From positions 62,001 to 126,000 of the forward strand of contig JAHQIY010000020.1 in the NCBI GenBank assembly GCA_019054805.1: 64,000 nucleotides of DNA, read 5' to 3'. This document shows, piece by piece, positions 1 through 12,094 of the stretch. Position 1 is the stretch's first letter. Every line of letters starts with the position of its first letter. A program made the position numbers and the translations under genes. The stretch comes from Brachionus manjavacas. Its lineage: Eukaryota; Rotifera; Eurotatoria; Ploima; Brachionidae. The notes below the pieces were generated by a model. That model was not told the origin of the DNA. It searched no databases and was given only the letters and a program-made list of their open reading frames with translations.

Positions 1-411
1 TTTAGTTTATATTTAAAATTTGGAAAAAATTTAAACTTTCAATTTTTTGAAAAAAATCAAAAACTGGAATTTCAAAAATTGAAAAAAAATTGGATTCTTT
101 TAGTCATTTTCGGTTTTACGTGAATTTACGCGAATTTACCAAAATTTTGCCAAATTCGCATAAATTCTTTTTTTTTTGCTGATCAAAGCTGATTTTTTTT
201 CTAACTATCAAATTCATCAGAAAAAAAAATAGATGAATAAGTGTTTATGGTTAATGATTTGGGTTTCTTTAATATTGGTCTTTCTGAAATATTTATCTGA
301 TATGTGTATCATTAAAAAATAGAGTGCACAAATGTGTGGAAAAAATCCTTATTTAGTTGCATTATTTTGGGAGAGATAATGTTAGATCTCTAGAATATCT
401 AGATAAAATAC

Positions 412-3400
412 TTTTCTAGTTCTGGCAGCCGAGTTGAAATTGTCTTTTTGCTTGCTGTTTGATTTATTGATTGTGTGCATATTCTTGGCTTTGGCATCGA
501 TTTGTTTCTTGTACTTTTCGAACATGTTCAAATTGGTCGATGTTTCATACAGCCTGAGAACAGCTTCGATTAATGAGTGACCATTTTTGAACAATCTCAA
601 ATAGCAGTCTTTGGTGCACGACTCGGTCAAATTTCGGCGCGTCTTTATTTGAATTTGACTATTGACCGATTGATGCACCGACTGATTCGACTGAAAGTGA
701 GTGCAATTGAAATTGATCAAGTTGAACAGTTTGACCACTATCTTGATCCATGGAAAACATCGGTTGAAGTCGGCCTCGTCCACTTCACACTCCAAATTGG
801 GCTCAGTATTGTGTTGACCTTGAACTCCACTAAAATGAACTGCACCCGAATGACTAGGCAAACTATTTTCCTCAGCTATAATCAGCACACTCTCCTCGAT
901 GGCCATGTTCGAGTTTGGATTCAGGTGAAACGAATGTTCCAAGTCTTGTTTATCATCCGATTGACTGTTGCAATGACTCAACTTGCGGCTTACAAAACTG
1001 CTCGAATTGTTCATTCGATGAGACCGGTCTCGGTACTTAAGACTGGGCCGTCGCTTCACACTGTTACGCTTCTGACTAATGTGCGTCACACTAGAACTTT
1101 TGATGTTCTCTTGACTAGTGGCTGTGCCCGTTTTGCTGATCACTCCACCGCCTGACAAACGATTGGCGTCGTTCTCGCCTTGCTCGTTCATCAAAGTGCC
1201 TGAGCCGATACGATTTACGCTGCTGCTAAGCGATTTGTTCTCATTATTGTCTTTGGCCAAATTGAAGCTTATATGTTTGGATCCTTCGGAGAACAAATCG
1301 TTTTCATTGCAAACAGTGCCACTGATGTTGTCATTTGACGCAACCTTGGTACTCAGGTCTGCTTTTTGCTCTTTGGCTACTGAAAATTGACTCGATTCGT
1401 TCGAGAACACAGAGCCAAGATTGACTCGTTGTTCTCTTGTGTTACGGTTGTCCTTTGAACTAAAGCGCATCGAGCTATTGGTAAAATTTGTACCAGACAA
1501 AACGTCGTGTCTCAACGAGTAAATGTTGTTTATTTTCTTGGGCATGTGTTGATAGGTCTCGCGCAGAAATTTAGTTATTTCAAGCAATAAAAGACAAACA
1601 ATGTTGATAAGACCGAATGGACAATTGTTACCATTTGGGTTTACCAGACCTGGTTTAAATTTAACAAAAATATTTTTTCATTCATTCATTAGATAAAAAT
1701 AAAATAAATAAAAAAATCAATTATAAAAAAGAACAATTGTTTTTATTTCTCGTAGATGTTTAATTAACAAAAAATTTTATAAGTGATATACTTGATATAT
1801 AAAGTTTATATTCCTTATCAATTTGAGTTTAAGTTTTAAATTTAATTTTTGAAAAAAATCACAAATTTTGTTAAATAGAAAATAATTTAATTTAAGAAGA
1901 AATTAAGGGATTTTCAAAATTTAAATTTTTTTAACTTTTAAAAGTTAGAAAGTCAGGGTTCAGTGCAGTGAAAAATGGACCTGTTTACCACTATTTTTTT
2001 TTTTCAATATTTTCAAGTGTTTTTGTTTGAGGTTTTATTTTTGCCAAAATATTAATTTTTTAGAAAATTTTTCAAAAATTTTTCATCAAATTTTAAAATT
2101 TAATTCATCATTTTTTCTGAAGGAATAAAACACAGATATAAAAAATTTTAAAATTGAAAAATCACCACTTATTTTTGACTGTTTTTTTTCTTTTTTTTCT
2201 TTTTTTTACAATTAAATACTTATGAGACAAAGAATTTGCTACAAAATGAGCATATTATATTAATATGTTTTGTATATTTTCTTTTCCTGAAAATGCTTCA
2301 AGTTTAATATCATAAATTGTTGTATTTTTTTTCCCTAAGAAACAAACATAAAAATTAAATAAGCATATTTTTTTAAAGTTTTTAAAAAGGCTAATTCGCA
2401 TCATGAATAAAAAAATTAAAAAATTAAATTTCAATAATTATGATTTTGCGATATTTTTTAAATTAAAATTTTTAGCCCAAAACAGGTCCAATTTTCACTG
2501 CACTGAGCCTTGGCGAACTTTTATGAACTCTTTTAAATAGCAAGATAATTGCATAACAAAAGCAGACAAACACTTTTGTAAATATAAACTCTTTTTAACT
2601 TAGAATAACAACTCTTAAACGATTATGAAATGACATGGAAATTCTATTTGACATTAAAAATACAAAAGACTCTTTCACTAATTTAATTTATTTATAAAAA
2701 AAAAAAAAAAAACTTACGGTCATCAAAATAATCATCAGGCTTCATGTCCATTTCGCACAGATCATTTTCTTTTTGATTTAGAATCTCTTCTAATTTTATG
2801 GCCAAGACTTCGCCCCATGCTGAAAAAATGTTCGCTGCAGCGAGTTGAAACACCTTGTTTCGTTTGAGTGTGTTGGGCAAGTTTTTGTTATTCAAAAATG
2901 AGCCGTAAGGCCTGCACATGCTGATGTTCATTTTGATCCATTCTGGCCAATCTTTCCTATTGCATCTATTGACAAAATAGGCAGTTTCGATCAGAAACGA
3001 AGCTTTAGATAGAATAGGAGCTTCTAAATCGAGCAGTGCGGACATGAACGGAACATCGGGTAAGGATGCCGGTGGCAGGCATTCCATCAAAAATCGGTAG
3101 TATTCAAGACCTTTAAAAACGAGGCCTGAATTAACAAAAACTTTTTGATTTTGTACTTTTCGTCTATAACTCTGGGCTTGTTCGTACAAATTGTTCAAAA
3201 TTTCTGTATCACTGACCACTATGTCTTTTTTGGTGGCTTTTAATGAACGATCATCGCGATCTTCGTCCAATTTGGAATTGTTTGTATCGAACTCGTCGTT
3301 TATACTAAGCGATGGCTTTTTGTGTTCTTTGAATTTTTTGATTATTATTTTGCGAAAACTTGCTTCAGAACCACGACGCGAACCCAGTGTCTCGAGTGTG

Positions 3401-6400
3401 AGCAAGTTTTCGTTCAATGCTGCACTAGACTCATTTTGATCAGTGTCCAAATTGCTTCTCGAGTCCAATTTTGCATGTTTGTTGCGAAAACTTGATCTCT
3501 TTTTTAATTTTTAAAATTTAATAAAAATTTTTGTTAGTAATTTTATTTAAAAAAAGTGACAACAAAAAAAGCTACTTTTGAATCATTATTTTCAGCATTT
3601 TGTCGTGACGATTGCTTTAAATTTTCGTCATCGTTTGGTTGAATTATTTCTGGTTTTAAATGTTGAACTATTTCTCTAAGAGAGTCTAGCTGAACAAGAA
3701 TATCTTCTATTTCGATTAATTTCGAATTTTTGCTGTTTAGCTCTTGTCTTAGACGAATATGCGGATCTAGCATGCTGGCCAAAGCCAATTTGCGGAACAC
3801 ATTTCCGTGATTCTCTTTTATGTAACTCAAAAAACTTCTCACATCACTAAATAGATACTAAAAGAGAGAGAGAGAAAAAAAAATTTTTATTTAATATTTG
3901 TGAAAAAAAAAATAAAAAGATAAAAATATACCAAATTTTCTTGATTGGAAAGTTGCTGCCGCATTGCCAATAGTCTGTCAACCAAAGGCTTCAATGTTAT
4001 CTCAATGATTACCGCATCAATGTTGAACGCAGTTCCATCAGGTCCAGTTGGTGGTGATAAATCATAAGCTAAATTCTGAGGCATCAACTTTTCGTTTCCG
4101 ATTCGGACAGTAACATGCGGATAGTAATGACCATAGCCAAGTAATGGGTCATTGCAGTATCCGAACAGAGCATGAAACGTTTCCATTATATGATTAATGT
4201 CACTTTTTTCAATAAAAGTTCTGAAAAAACTTTCGAACCTTTTTCGATTTTTTTTGAAAAGGCTGCCAAGTGTGAGCTTGACTCGACCCCTTAGCTGATC
4301 ATTTAAGAATGACTTGGAGCCTGTTTGACAATTAATGCATCCCAGCCATTTTATGTTTCTCAATGCCAAATCGGCTGCTATATAGTAGCTGTCATTGTAT
4401 TTATTTTCCAACTCGTCCAAATAATTGATTGACGATGGAGACAGGGACAGGTTTTTTTTGGCATATTCAAGCTTGTCATCAATGTCTTGACTTGGCAATA
4501 TGTCAATGGAAATTAAATTTTCGAGGATGTTCAAAGACAAATCGCAGAGTTTTAAGCAATTTTCTTTTAAGAGAACCGAATGAACGCCTTTGAGAATCAT
4601 GCTAAGATTTAGACTGCCATCGGTGTTTATGAGACCAGTGCTGCCTGCTGCCTCTTCAAATTGTTCATAACAAAATTGATAGTTAATATTGGAATCACTA
4701 AAACTAATCACACGATCTAAATTAGTTCGAATGGTCTCACTTTCAGCTTCTAATTCAGACTTCTGAATTGAATCGATTTTTTTCTTTATGTAAGAAAATT
4801 TTTGCTCAAAATCTTTTGGCCATTCGACCGAGTTTTGTTTGGCTTTTTTGTTTTTGCTGCTAGAATAGCAATTAAAGTCTTTTTTCAAAATATCTTTTAA
4901 TAACTTTGTGTTTTCAATAAGATTTTCTAGCTCGCTTTTGGTAAAAGGTGTAGTGGCAAACTGTTGACGAGCACTTTTGTCTCCATTTAATCTCGATGAT
5001 TTCTTTCTTATAGACTGAAAGTCATCATCAATATACTTAATTCGTCTAGAGGAAAAAAAATAAGTTATTCGTCACCAAATAAAATCCATGCAAGACAAAA
5101 TTACACAAAACATTTAAAGAGCATACCCATTTTTAAAGTGAATGCGTTTTCCATTAAAGTCAGCGCTAAATTAAGATAAAAAGCAAAGTAAGTTTGAGAT
5201 TTTTTTGTTCAGATAGATTGATAGATTCATTCAAAGATTTACAAAAAAAAATTAAAAATATTGTTTGTTTCGTCAATTAATAGATTTTTTCAAATGAAAA
5301 AGAATAAAAATTTTATCTTTAAGAAAAATTGTGTATCAAAGCTGTACTAGTGTGCGAGGAACATGCTTGGTTTATCTAAAACATTGATTGAATAAAACTA
5401 TGGATATTTTATTACAAAAAATTTAATAAAAAAATCAATCAAAATACTTAAATAAATAAAAAAAGGAACTTCATTTCATTTAAAATAAAATGAAAAACAT
5501 AATTTTAGTAAAAAAATAAATTCTTAATACTAAGCACAGAATTGAACATCATAAATAAAAGTCACTATTTTTCACTTTTCTTTTCTTTAATTATTTACTT
5601 ATTTTTTTATCAGTATCGAGTAAAAGCTCCTTCCATTTATAAAAAATAAATATAAAAATCAGTTTTAAAGTAATCATAAAAATAAAGTCATTTGACTTAA
5701 GATTTATGAGAAAACTAAAAAAAATGAATTTAAATGTTTAATTGTACTAACGGTGTAAAAGCTACCATAGTAGTCTTCGGTGTAAGACTTCTCCGCAAGT
5801 TTCTTGCAGTAGCTAATTATTATTATTATTATAATTAAATTATTTTTTCTTTAATCTTTACATGGCCTTCTAGACGTTTATTGAAATAATAATAAAAATA
5901 TAAAATCGAAATGAGTTCTGTTAAATTTTGAGTTGATTATGAAAGTTTAAAATAAATTTGTTGAAAAATCCAATCATAAAAATCAAATCTAAAAATTTGT
6001 TTTGTTTTTTCTTTATCTAAATTTCAGTTTTATTGGCTTTAATTACAAGATTTTTAAAACCTTAAAGCATTCTAGGGTGGATTTTTCGGCAAATTTAGAA
6101 TAAAATTTAACCCTAACAAAATGACAAGTTTAAAATGCGCAAAAAAATTTGATCGCATATTTTTAAACTATTTTAAATTTTACAAAAAGGGTTTTAATCT
6201 CAAATAGATCTAATTGCGCTTTTGAAATATTTTGATCGAATTTTAAATCTGAAATTTGATCATTAGTTTTAATAATTAAATATTTTGATGTATTTTGCAA
6301 TATTAAATTTAGCTTTGTTTCGCTGTAATATCTACTTAAAATTAATTGAAATTAAATTTATTGAAATTTATAGCTACAGTCATTAATTGGTTTTCTGGAA

Positions 6401-9267
6401 GTTTTTTTTTTAAATTTTTTTAAACCGTCTTTTTGCTCATTTCAAATTTGTCTTTTTAGTTTTAAATAAATATTTTTGAATTATCAATTAGAATAAAATT
6501 AAGATATGACTCATTTTTTATTTGATCAAGAAATTCAAATTACCTTTCTTCCTCCCAAACAAACTCTCAAATTCTTATTTTAAATTATTTTTCTATAAAG
6601 CGTTCTATTTTGAGTTTTCATTTTGACTAAGAGATAATAAAATATATTCTTTTGTTAATACTTCAACAAAAAAAAAAACAAAAATAAAGTTTTAATGTTG
6701 ATTTAATTATTTTTTGCTAATAAATTATTTTGTTCTGATAAATTCCAAAAAAAGTTAAAATGAAGATTTTGTTTTCCCAAAAGTCTATATTTATTGACGA
6801 AACAAATTTGGATAGATTTAAAAAAGAGAATCAGCAAGTTTATGAGATTAGAATGGATACTTGAGAATCACTTACCTAATTCTTGTTTGAAAATTGGACT
6901 CGTATTTTTTTCTCTTGGCAAAATAGCTCATGTTGTCAAGATTAAAATGATTTTTGTTCATTAAATCATTTTCTAAATAAATTTGATTCATGATTGTCAA
7001 AAATTCATTGGTAATACTTCCATTTTTGGCACAATTTTCAACAATTTGATTTTGAAAACAATCATCCTGTTCGACCAAGTCGACCGAGCCGACGCCCATT
7101 AGGACACACAAATCATTCAAATCGGCTGGTACAGACAAACTGTTTATTTTATAGAAATCATCTTGTTCCTTTATTGTGTAGTCGGTGATCTCAACGACAC
7201 GACAACTTAAATAGTCCAAACACCATAAATAGCTGTCAGCATGCCATCTGGAACTTAGAAGACATCTCATTACGGCAATGTCAAAATAAGTGGCATCGCG
7301 CACATTACAACTTAAATTCTTCAAATTTTCTTTGCTATCCAAATTTTTCATTTCATTCGAATGTTTTGCCTTGCTCTCTCTTTCTTTATTCGATTTGACA
7401 GTCTTGGACCTTTTTATTTGATCTTGCTCTTGTTTCTCTTCGGCTATGCCCAATTCTCTCAGCTTGACACTGCTGCAATTTGGACACGACAGACCAGAGC
7501 TCATGTGCACATTTGTGGCCGAAAAATTACACTTCGAACAGCTCAGAGTTGTCGAATTTCTTGCATTGTTTGTCAAAGTTACCGAAGAGGTGTCCGAAAT
7601 GCTGCAAATTGAGCTCATATGAGCCAATGGTGCCTTGTGGTTTGAGTTCAAAGAATATTTTGGCCTGCGAGTTTCGTTGACCACAATCAAACTATCTCTT
7701 ATTGTGTCTCCTTCGAAGTCACTTATCTGGCTCATCATATTCGAATCGGACTCTTCGATCCGACTTGAAACATTCAGCAATTTTGAATTTCTTTCCGTAT
7801 CTGACCTATAAAGGCTCTCGATGCAGCTGTTCGAAGCTCTCATCGAAGAGTCACTCTGACAAAGGGAATTTTTTTTCTGCTCTTGATTCTTTGATTTGTC
7901 ACCAACATCCTCAGAGCCCATGTAAATTTGGCCAAAATGACCAACATCTTCTTTTTTCTCACTGTCTAGCTTTTCTTTTTTGTTTATGGAAACTCGAGTT
8001 TGCACAAGTGGCTCGTCGCGTGTCAAATACTCGTGATTTAGCTTGACAGGTGTGTTGAAAATGGTCACATTTGGCTGCCGACAAGACCACAACGCCTCCC
8101 AAATTTGAAGACCATTGCTCAATTTGAGATTGTCCAAATCAGACGCAGTTATACTCTTGAGTATCGGTATGAACAAATAGACAAACAATTGCACAGTAGC
8201 TACCGAGTGTAAATAAGTAGTGTCGAGCTTTTTGGACAAGTTTTTTGGCTTTTGTGTGGCGTTGTCATTGCATTCAGAGGCTGCATCCAGAATAAGCCAA
8301 TGCAAAGTGTAAAGTAGCTTGGTCTCTGTTTTGTTGAGTTTTTCTGAAGCATTGTTGTCTCTACGATGCACCAAAGCTGATGCACATGCATGTATGATGT
8401 GCGGAAATGAAGCTTTTATGAATGCCCATCTTGATATACTATTTATGGCATCGGACAAACCAGGTGATAGACCATGAAGTATGTTCTGAACTATAACTCG
8501 TTCAAAATTCTTAAACAAGAAAAATTCTAAATAAATATCATTTTTTTTGTGGACTTTTTTTAATTAATAGAAAAAGAATATTAAAATTATTTTTTGAAGG
8601 TTTTTTTTTCTTATTTGTTTTTGTTAAATAGGTAAAATTACAAAGACTTAATATAATTAAAAAATTTAATTAAAATATTCTAAATTGTCTCATATCTTTT
8701 TATTATTTATACTTTTTAAATTATTTAAGGTAAAAAAGAATAGTTTTGACAAATTCGATTCAATTCAGAAATTTTATTTCTTTATAATTCCTTATCAATT
8801 CAAAAGCCTTTTGAATTTTACAGAGACTTTAGAATTGAACAAAAATTTTATTTTGCATTCACCGAACTAATTCTGAACTTTTAGAAGAAAATTCATTATT
8901 TTTTTTTATTTTTTCTGTTTTACTGTACTGAATTTGACAAAATCTAAAAGAATCTCAATTAATCTAAACCAAATTTAAAGAGTAAATTTATGAAGAGTTA
9001 CCAAATAAAACTATTGAAAATTTTTGTCTAAATTTTTATTGTTTCCTTATCATTAAAAAAAAATCAATTTCTTTTCTTTTTTTTAAAAGAAAGTTTTTTA
9101 ATAAAATAGTCAAAAATACATACAAGAGCATGAGCTTCAGTTAAAGGTCCAAATTTTTGTTTAATGAATAAACTTGTTTGATTCCAGAAAAAAAATTGAA
9201 TTGGAATAGGTACAATGTCGTCGTTGTTGTCATCTTTGTCATGATCGCCTTTTCTACGCTTTGGCAT
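412..9267 (-). CDS. UNC80: UNC80 homologue, N-terminal half (9 exons, runs off left edge)
   Basis: Large scaffold of the NALCN sodium-leak channel complex at the neuronal membrane; in the known family it links UNC79 to NALCN. Exons (minus): 9267-9124, 8509-6876, 6563-6544 (20-nt, tentative), 5812-5752, 5165-5127, 5045-3932, 3857-3576, 3498-2718, 1649-412. All junction phases close (1771 codons). Exon 1 carries VPIPIQFFFWNQTS and exon 2 starts NFERVIVQN then LHGLSPGLSDAINSISRW, matching the vertebrate UNC80 start. ATYFDIAVMRCLL, NLRRS, ENHGNVFRKLALASMLD, LEAPILSKASFLIETA, FVNRCNRKDWPEWIKM and LLLEITKFLRETY follow in the same order as in vertebrate UNC80. Ser/Asn-rich linkers differ. The ATG at 9267 is the only fitting start. 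About half of a roughly 3,200-residue family protein is present; the remaining exons lie left of base 1. The identification is very secure; the 20-nt exon is the weakest part. Confidence 0.93.
1954..2512. mobile_element. Non-autonomous TIR element (hAT-like ends) in a UNC80 intron
   Basis: Bases 1954-1986 and 2480-2512 are inverted repeats of about 33 bp, reading CAGGGTTCAGTGCAGTG and, from the other end, CAAGGCTCAGTGCAGTG, both continuing into a TGGACCTGTTT block. The 559-bp unit has no ORF. Ends of the form CAxGG resemble hAT transposon termini, but the 8-bp flanks (TAGAAAGT and GCGAACTT) do not match, so the target duplication is decayed or the border is slightly off. It sits in the intron between the exons ending 2718 and starting 1649. 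Confidence 0.7.
5600..5670 (-). repeat. Diverged LINE 3' tail in a UNC80 intron
   Basis: The plus-strand text TATCGAGTAAAAGCTCCTTC followed by ATAAAAAATAAAT is a diverged copy of the 3' end of the LINE at 44.7 kb (ACCGAGCTAAAGCTCCTTC then AT-rich tail). The preceding TTATTTACTTATTT matches the (ATTT)n tail. No coding part is left. Confidence 0.45.
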
Positions 9268-9860
9268 TTTGTATTCTATTCAAAAATAAGAATTTCATTT
9301 AATAAAAAGAAAACTAACTTGAAAAATTATGCTCATCTAATCTTGTTATTTTATCGATTTTCAAGTTTTTTTTATTTAAAGATTCATTAAGACATAGAAT
9401 TACAAATATCTTTTTTATTTAAATTTATTCCTTGTTGAATTTGCTTTTGTTCTTTACGAGTTTCCGTTTTTTATCATAAATTATGAAATCAGTATTAGAC
9501 TAGAATTTATCGGCACATATTTCAAATAAAGCAGAAATATTATTAAATATTGCTTGATTTATTTTCCATCAAAAATAACACTGCCTGATAATTTTTTAGA
9601 ACAACTTTATCTATTTATCTTATACAAAAATTCCATATAATAAAAATCGAATTATTACCTCCTGGATTGAATTGTTTTTAGACTTAAATGAATTTTAAAT
9701 TTTATCTAAAAATAATAATAAATAAATTACCAAAGCGGCCAATTTAAGAACGATTCGAAAGACAACTTAGTTTTATCAAATGCAACTTTTGCATGTTATT
9801 AAGAGTTTAAAAAAATAATTGAAAATTTATTTGAAAAAAAATTATAATTAAAAAAAAAAT
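9268..9860. promoter_or_regulatory. Divergent intergenic region UNC80 / ABT1
   Basis: The 593 bp between the start codons of minus-strand UNC80 and plus-strand ABT1 must hold the 5' UTRs and core promoters of both. It is AT-rich, without an obvious CpG island, TATA consensus or repeat that I can defend. Confidence 0.4.
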
Positions 9861-10687
9861 ATGGAAGAAATAAAAAAAAAGGATACCAATTCTTCAGAGG
9901 AAGATTCAAACGAGTCCGAAGAACAGCCGGAAAAAATTGAATCTCAAAACAAAAAATTAAAGACCACAAATGAAAGTGATGATGAAAATGAAGTTAATTC
10001 CAAAGGAAAAAGGAACACTGCCGGTGTTTTGTATTTGAGTCGGATTCCGAATCGAATGAATGTGAAGATTATCAGAGAATATTTTAGTAATTTTGGCCAA
10101 GTGGATAGGATCTATTTGGAACCAGTGGAACAAAAGCGCAAAAATCAACCGCGAGCATTCGCCGAAGGTTGGATCGAATTTAAAAGGAAAAAAATTGCCA
10201 AAAAAGTTGCCAATATGTTGAACAACATGCAAGTTGGTGGAAAGCGACGAAATCCTTGGTTTCATGAGCTTTGGAATATTAAATATCTTAAAAATTTTAA
10301 ATGGACTCATTTGAACGAAAAACTAGCTTATGAACAAGAGTCTCGTAAGCAGCGATTGAGACAAGAGATAGCTTTGGCAAAGAAAGAGGCGAACTTTTAC
10401 ATTCAAAATGTGGAGAAAAGTAATAATTTAAAAATTATTATACTCAAAATTATTTAGTTACCTTTTTTTTTTCAATAGATGAAAAGCGTAAGCGATTCGA
10501 AAAAAAACTAAAAAAAGATCAAACTGAGTCGAATAATGACCAAAATTTTTCAAAAGATGAACAAGTAGCCAAAACAAGTCAAAATGATGACGATGAAGCA
10601 TTCAAACCAAAGAATAAACATCCCGTATTCGAACGAAAAGTTAAAGTTGTTGGAAATGATTCATTTTTAAAACAAATTTTTTCATGA
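9861..10687 (+). CDS. ABT1: ABT1/ESF2 family ribosome-biogenesis RNA-binding protein
   Basis: Two exons, 9861-10419 and 10479-10687, with intron GTAATA...CAATAG in phase 1; together 256 codons. The family (yeast Esf2, animal ABT1) binds the pre-rRNA/U3 small-subunit processome in the nucleolus and supports early 18S processing. The order fits: acidic Glu/Ser/Lys-rich N-terminus (1-50), one RRM at about 54-125 starting GVLYLSRIPNRM, the family block GGKRRNPWFHELWNIKYL, then a basic helical tail rich in Lys/Arg. The C-terminus GNDSFLKQIFS also fits. If the intron is read through, the first exon ends in a spurious extension, so the splice is needed to reach this C-terminus. AATAAA overlaps the stop codon at 10687. 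Confidence 0.9.
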
Positions 10688-10692
10688 ATAAA
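10687..10692 (+). terminator. Poly(A) signal of ABT1
   Basis: AATAAA overlapping the TGA stop of ABT1 by one base, followed by T-rich sequence; very short 3' UTR. Confidence 0.5.
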
Positions 10693-12094
10693 ATTTTAGA
10701 CAAACAAAATTTAATTTTTATTTTAATTAAAAAAATTCAATGACAATATTTTATATTCACAATACTTATCGAGAATCTTTTTTTTCATCAAGGTCTGAAA
10801 CAGAGGAATCGGATAATAAGGTATTCTTGAGAAGAATAGATTGTTTCAATAGATTGAGAAGAGATGGTTGAATTTATAAAATCAACTAAACTTACTAAAC
10901 TAGTGGATTAGTGTCTTGATTTATAGTGTTTTAAGGTAAATTAATTTTAAAGATTTTAAAAATTTTAAAAGCAGTTTAACATATCTATTGGTAATATAAA
11001 TCTATTAATTTCGAATTCTTAACTCTAAGGATATATTTAAATTTAAAATTAAAAAAAAACAAATGATTTTGAGACTTAATTTATTTAAAATAAAGTCAAA
11101 ATTCAAAAAAGTAAAACCATAGATTTGTTCAGAATTTTGTCTAATTTATTTTAAAAAAAAAGTGGGATCTTAAGTGATCCCTGGGACTAGATACAATGTA
11201 AGTAAAAAATAGTATTTTTTTTAGCTTTTTTTCAGTAATAAAAATTGGCACACCCTTTTTTTAATAAAAATATACACCAGAGATAATGTAGAAATTTTTA
11301 TGCTTTTTCAGAATATAAATGATTTTAAAAAATAAGTGTTATACCCATGGGTAAAAAATATTTTCTAACCTTTTTTTTATAGGGTTAGAAAATGATGGTT
11401 AGGGACGTAGAATATTTTCAAAAATTCATATTATATGTAGAAAAGTTAAAATTCTTTATTAATATTTTTGCATGAAAATTTTTAAGCAGGGTAAGAGATA
11501 AAAATAATCATGCTTGATGGAATTATATATTAAAATATCATCAGTCAATGTAATCGAATGAAGCCCGAGCATTATTTGGAATTTAAAAGATGGCTAGTTT
11601 TAAATTTTTTGATTTTTTTTAAGCTTTTTTCTTAAAAATATCTTATTTTGCTAATACAAATTGAAATTTTATTTTTAATTCAAATTTTATTTAGAATTTG
11701 TTTACACTTAACATTTAAGTTCGTTTTTATTTACTTTAAAAAAAGTTAAATTTAAAAGTCAATTTGAATTGTGTAATTTATCAAGAAACGTAAAACGTTC
11801 TGTGACAATGATCTTGATAATTTTTATCCAAATTGAAAACCTTTAAAAATTTATTTAATCTTTAAAATATTTTAAATTAATAATTTGTTTTACAGCTTAA
11901 TTTAAACAAGCTTTACTTGAGATATTTAATTCAAATAATATACAAGCCTTAATTTTTAAATGCAAACAATAATAAAACATAAAAATAAAATTCTATATAA
12001 TTAAAATGCATCTTATTCAGATAACAAAATTTTATTTGATATTATTTCTTAAATTTTAAATATTTTTTTTTAATTTTAAGTTTAAAATTAAAAA
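10693..12094. other. Intergenic, AT-rich, no gene seen
   Basis: The stretch between ABT1 and the GH3 gene holds homopolymer runs and no supported ORF. A roughly 30-codon open frame on the minus strand at 10768-10870 lacks a splice site and homology. The promoter of the GH3 gene should lie near its right end. Confidence 0.5.

Noticed and set aside
577-1390. Plus-strand open frames of 192 and 90 codons
   Set aside because: They lie antisense to the UNC80 exon 1649-412 and have no recognisable motif; the minus frame carries the conserved protein.
9957-10310. 117-codon minus-strand frame
   Set aside because: Antisense shadow of the ABT1 RRM exon.
10768-10870. About 30-codon minus-strand open segment ending SDLDEKKDSR
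   Set aside because: No acceptor at its left border, upstream stop, no similarity.
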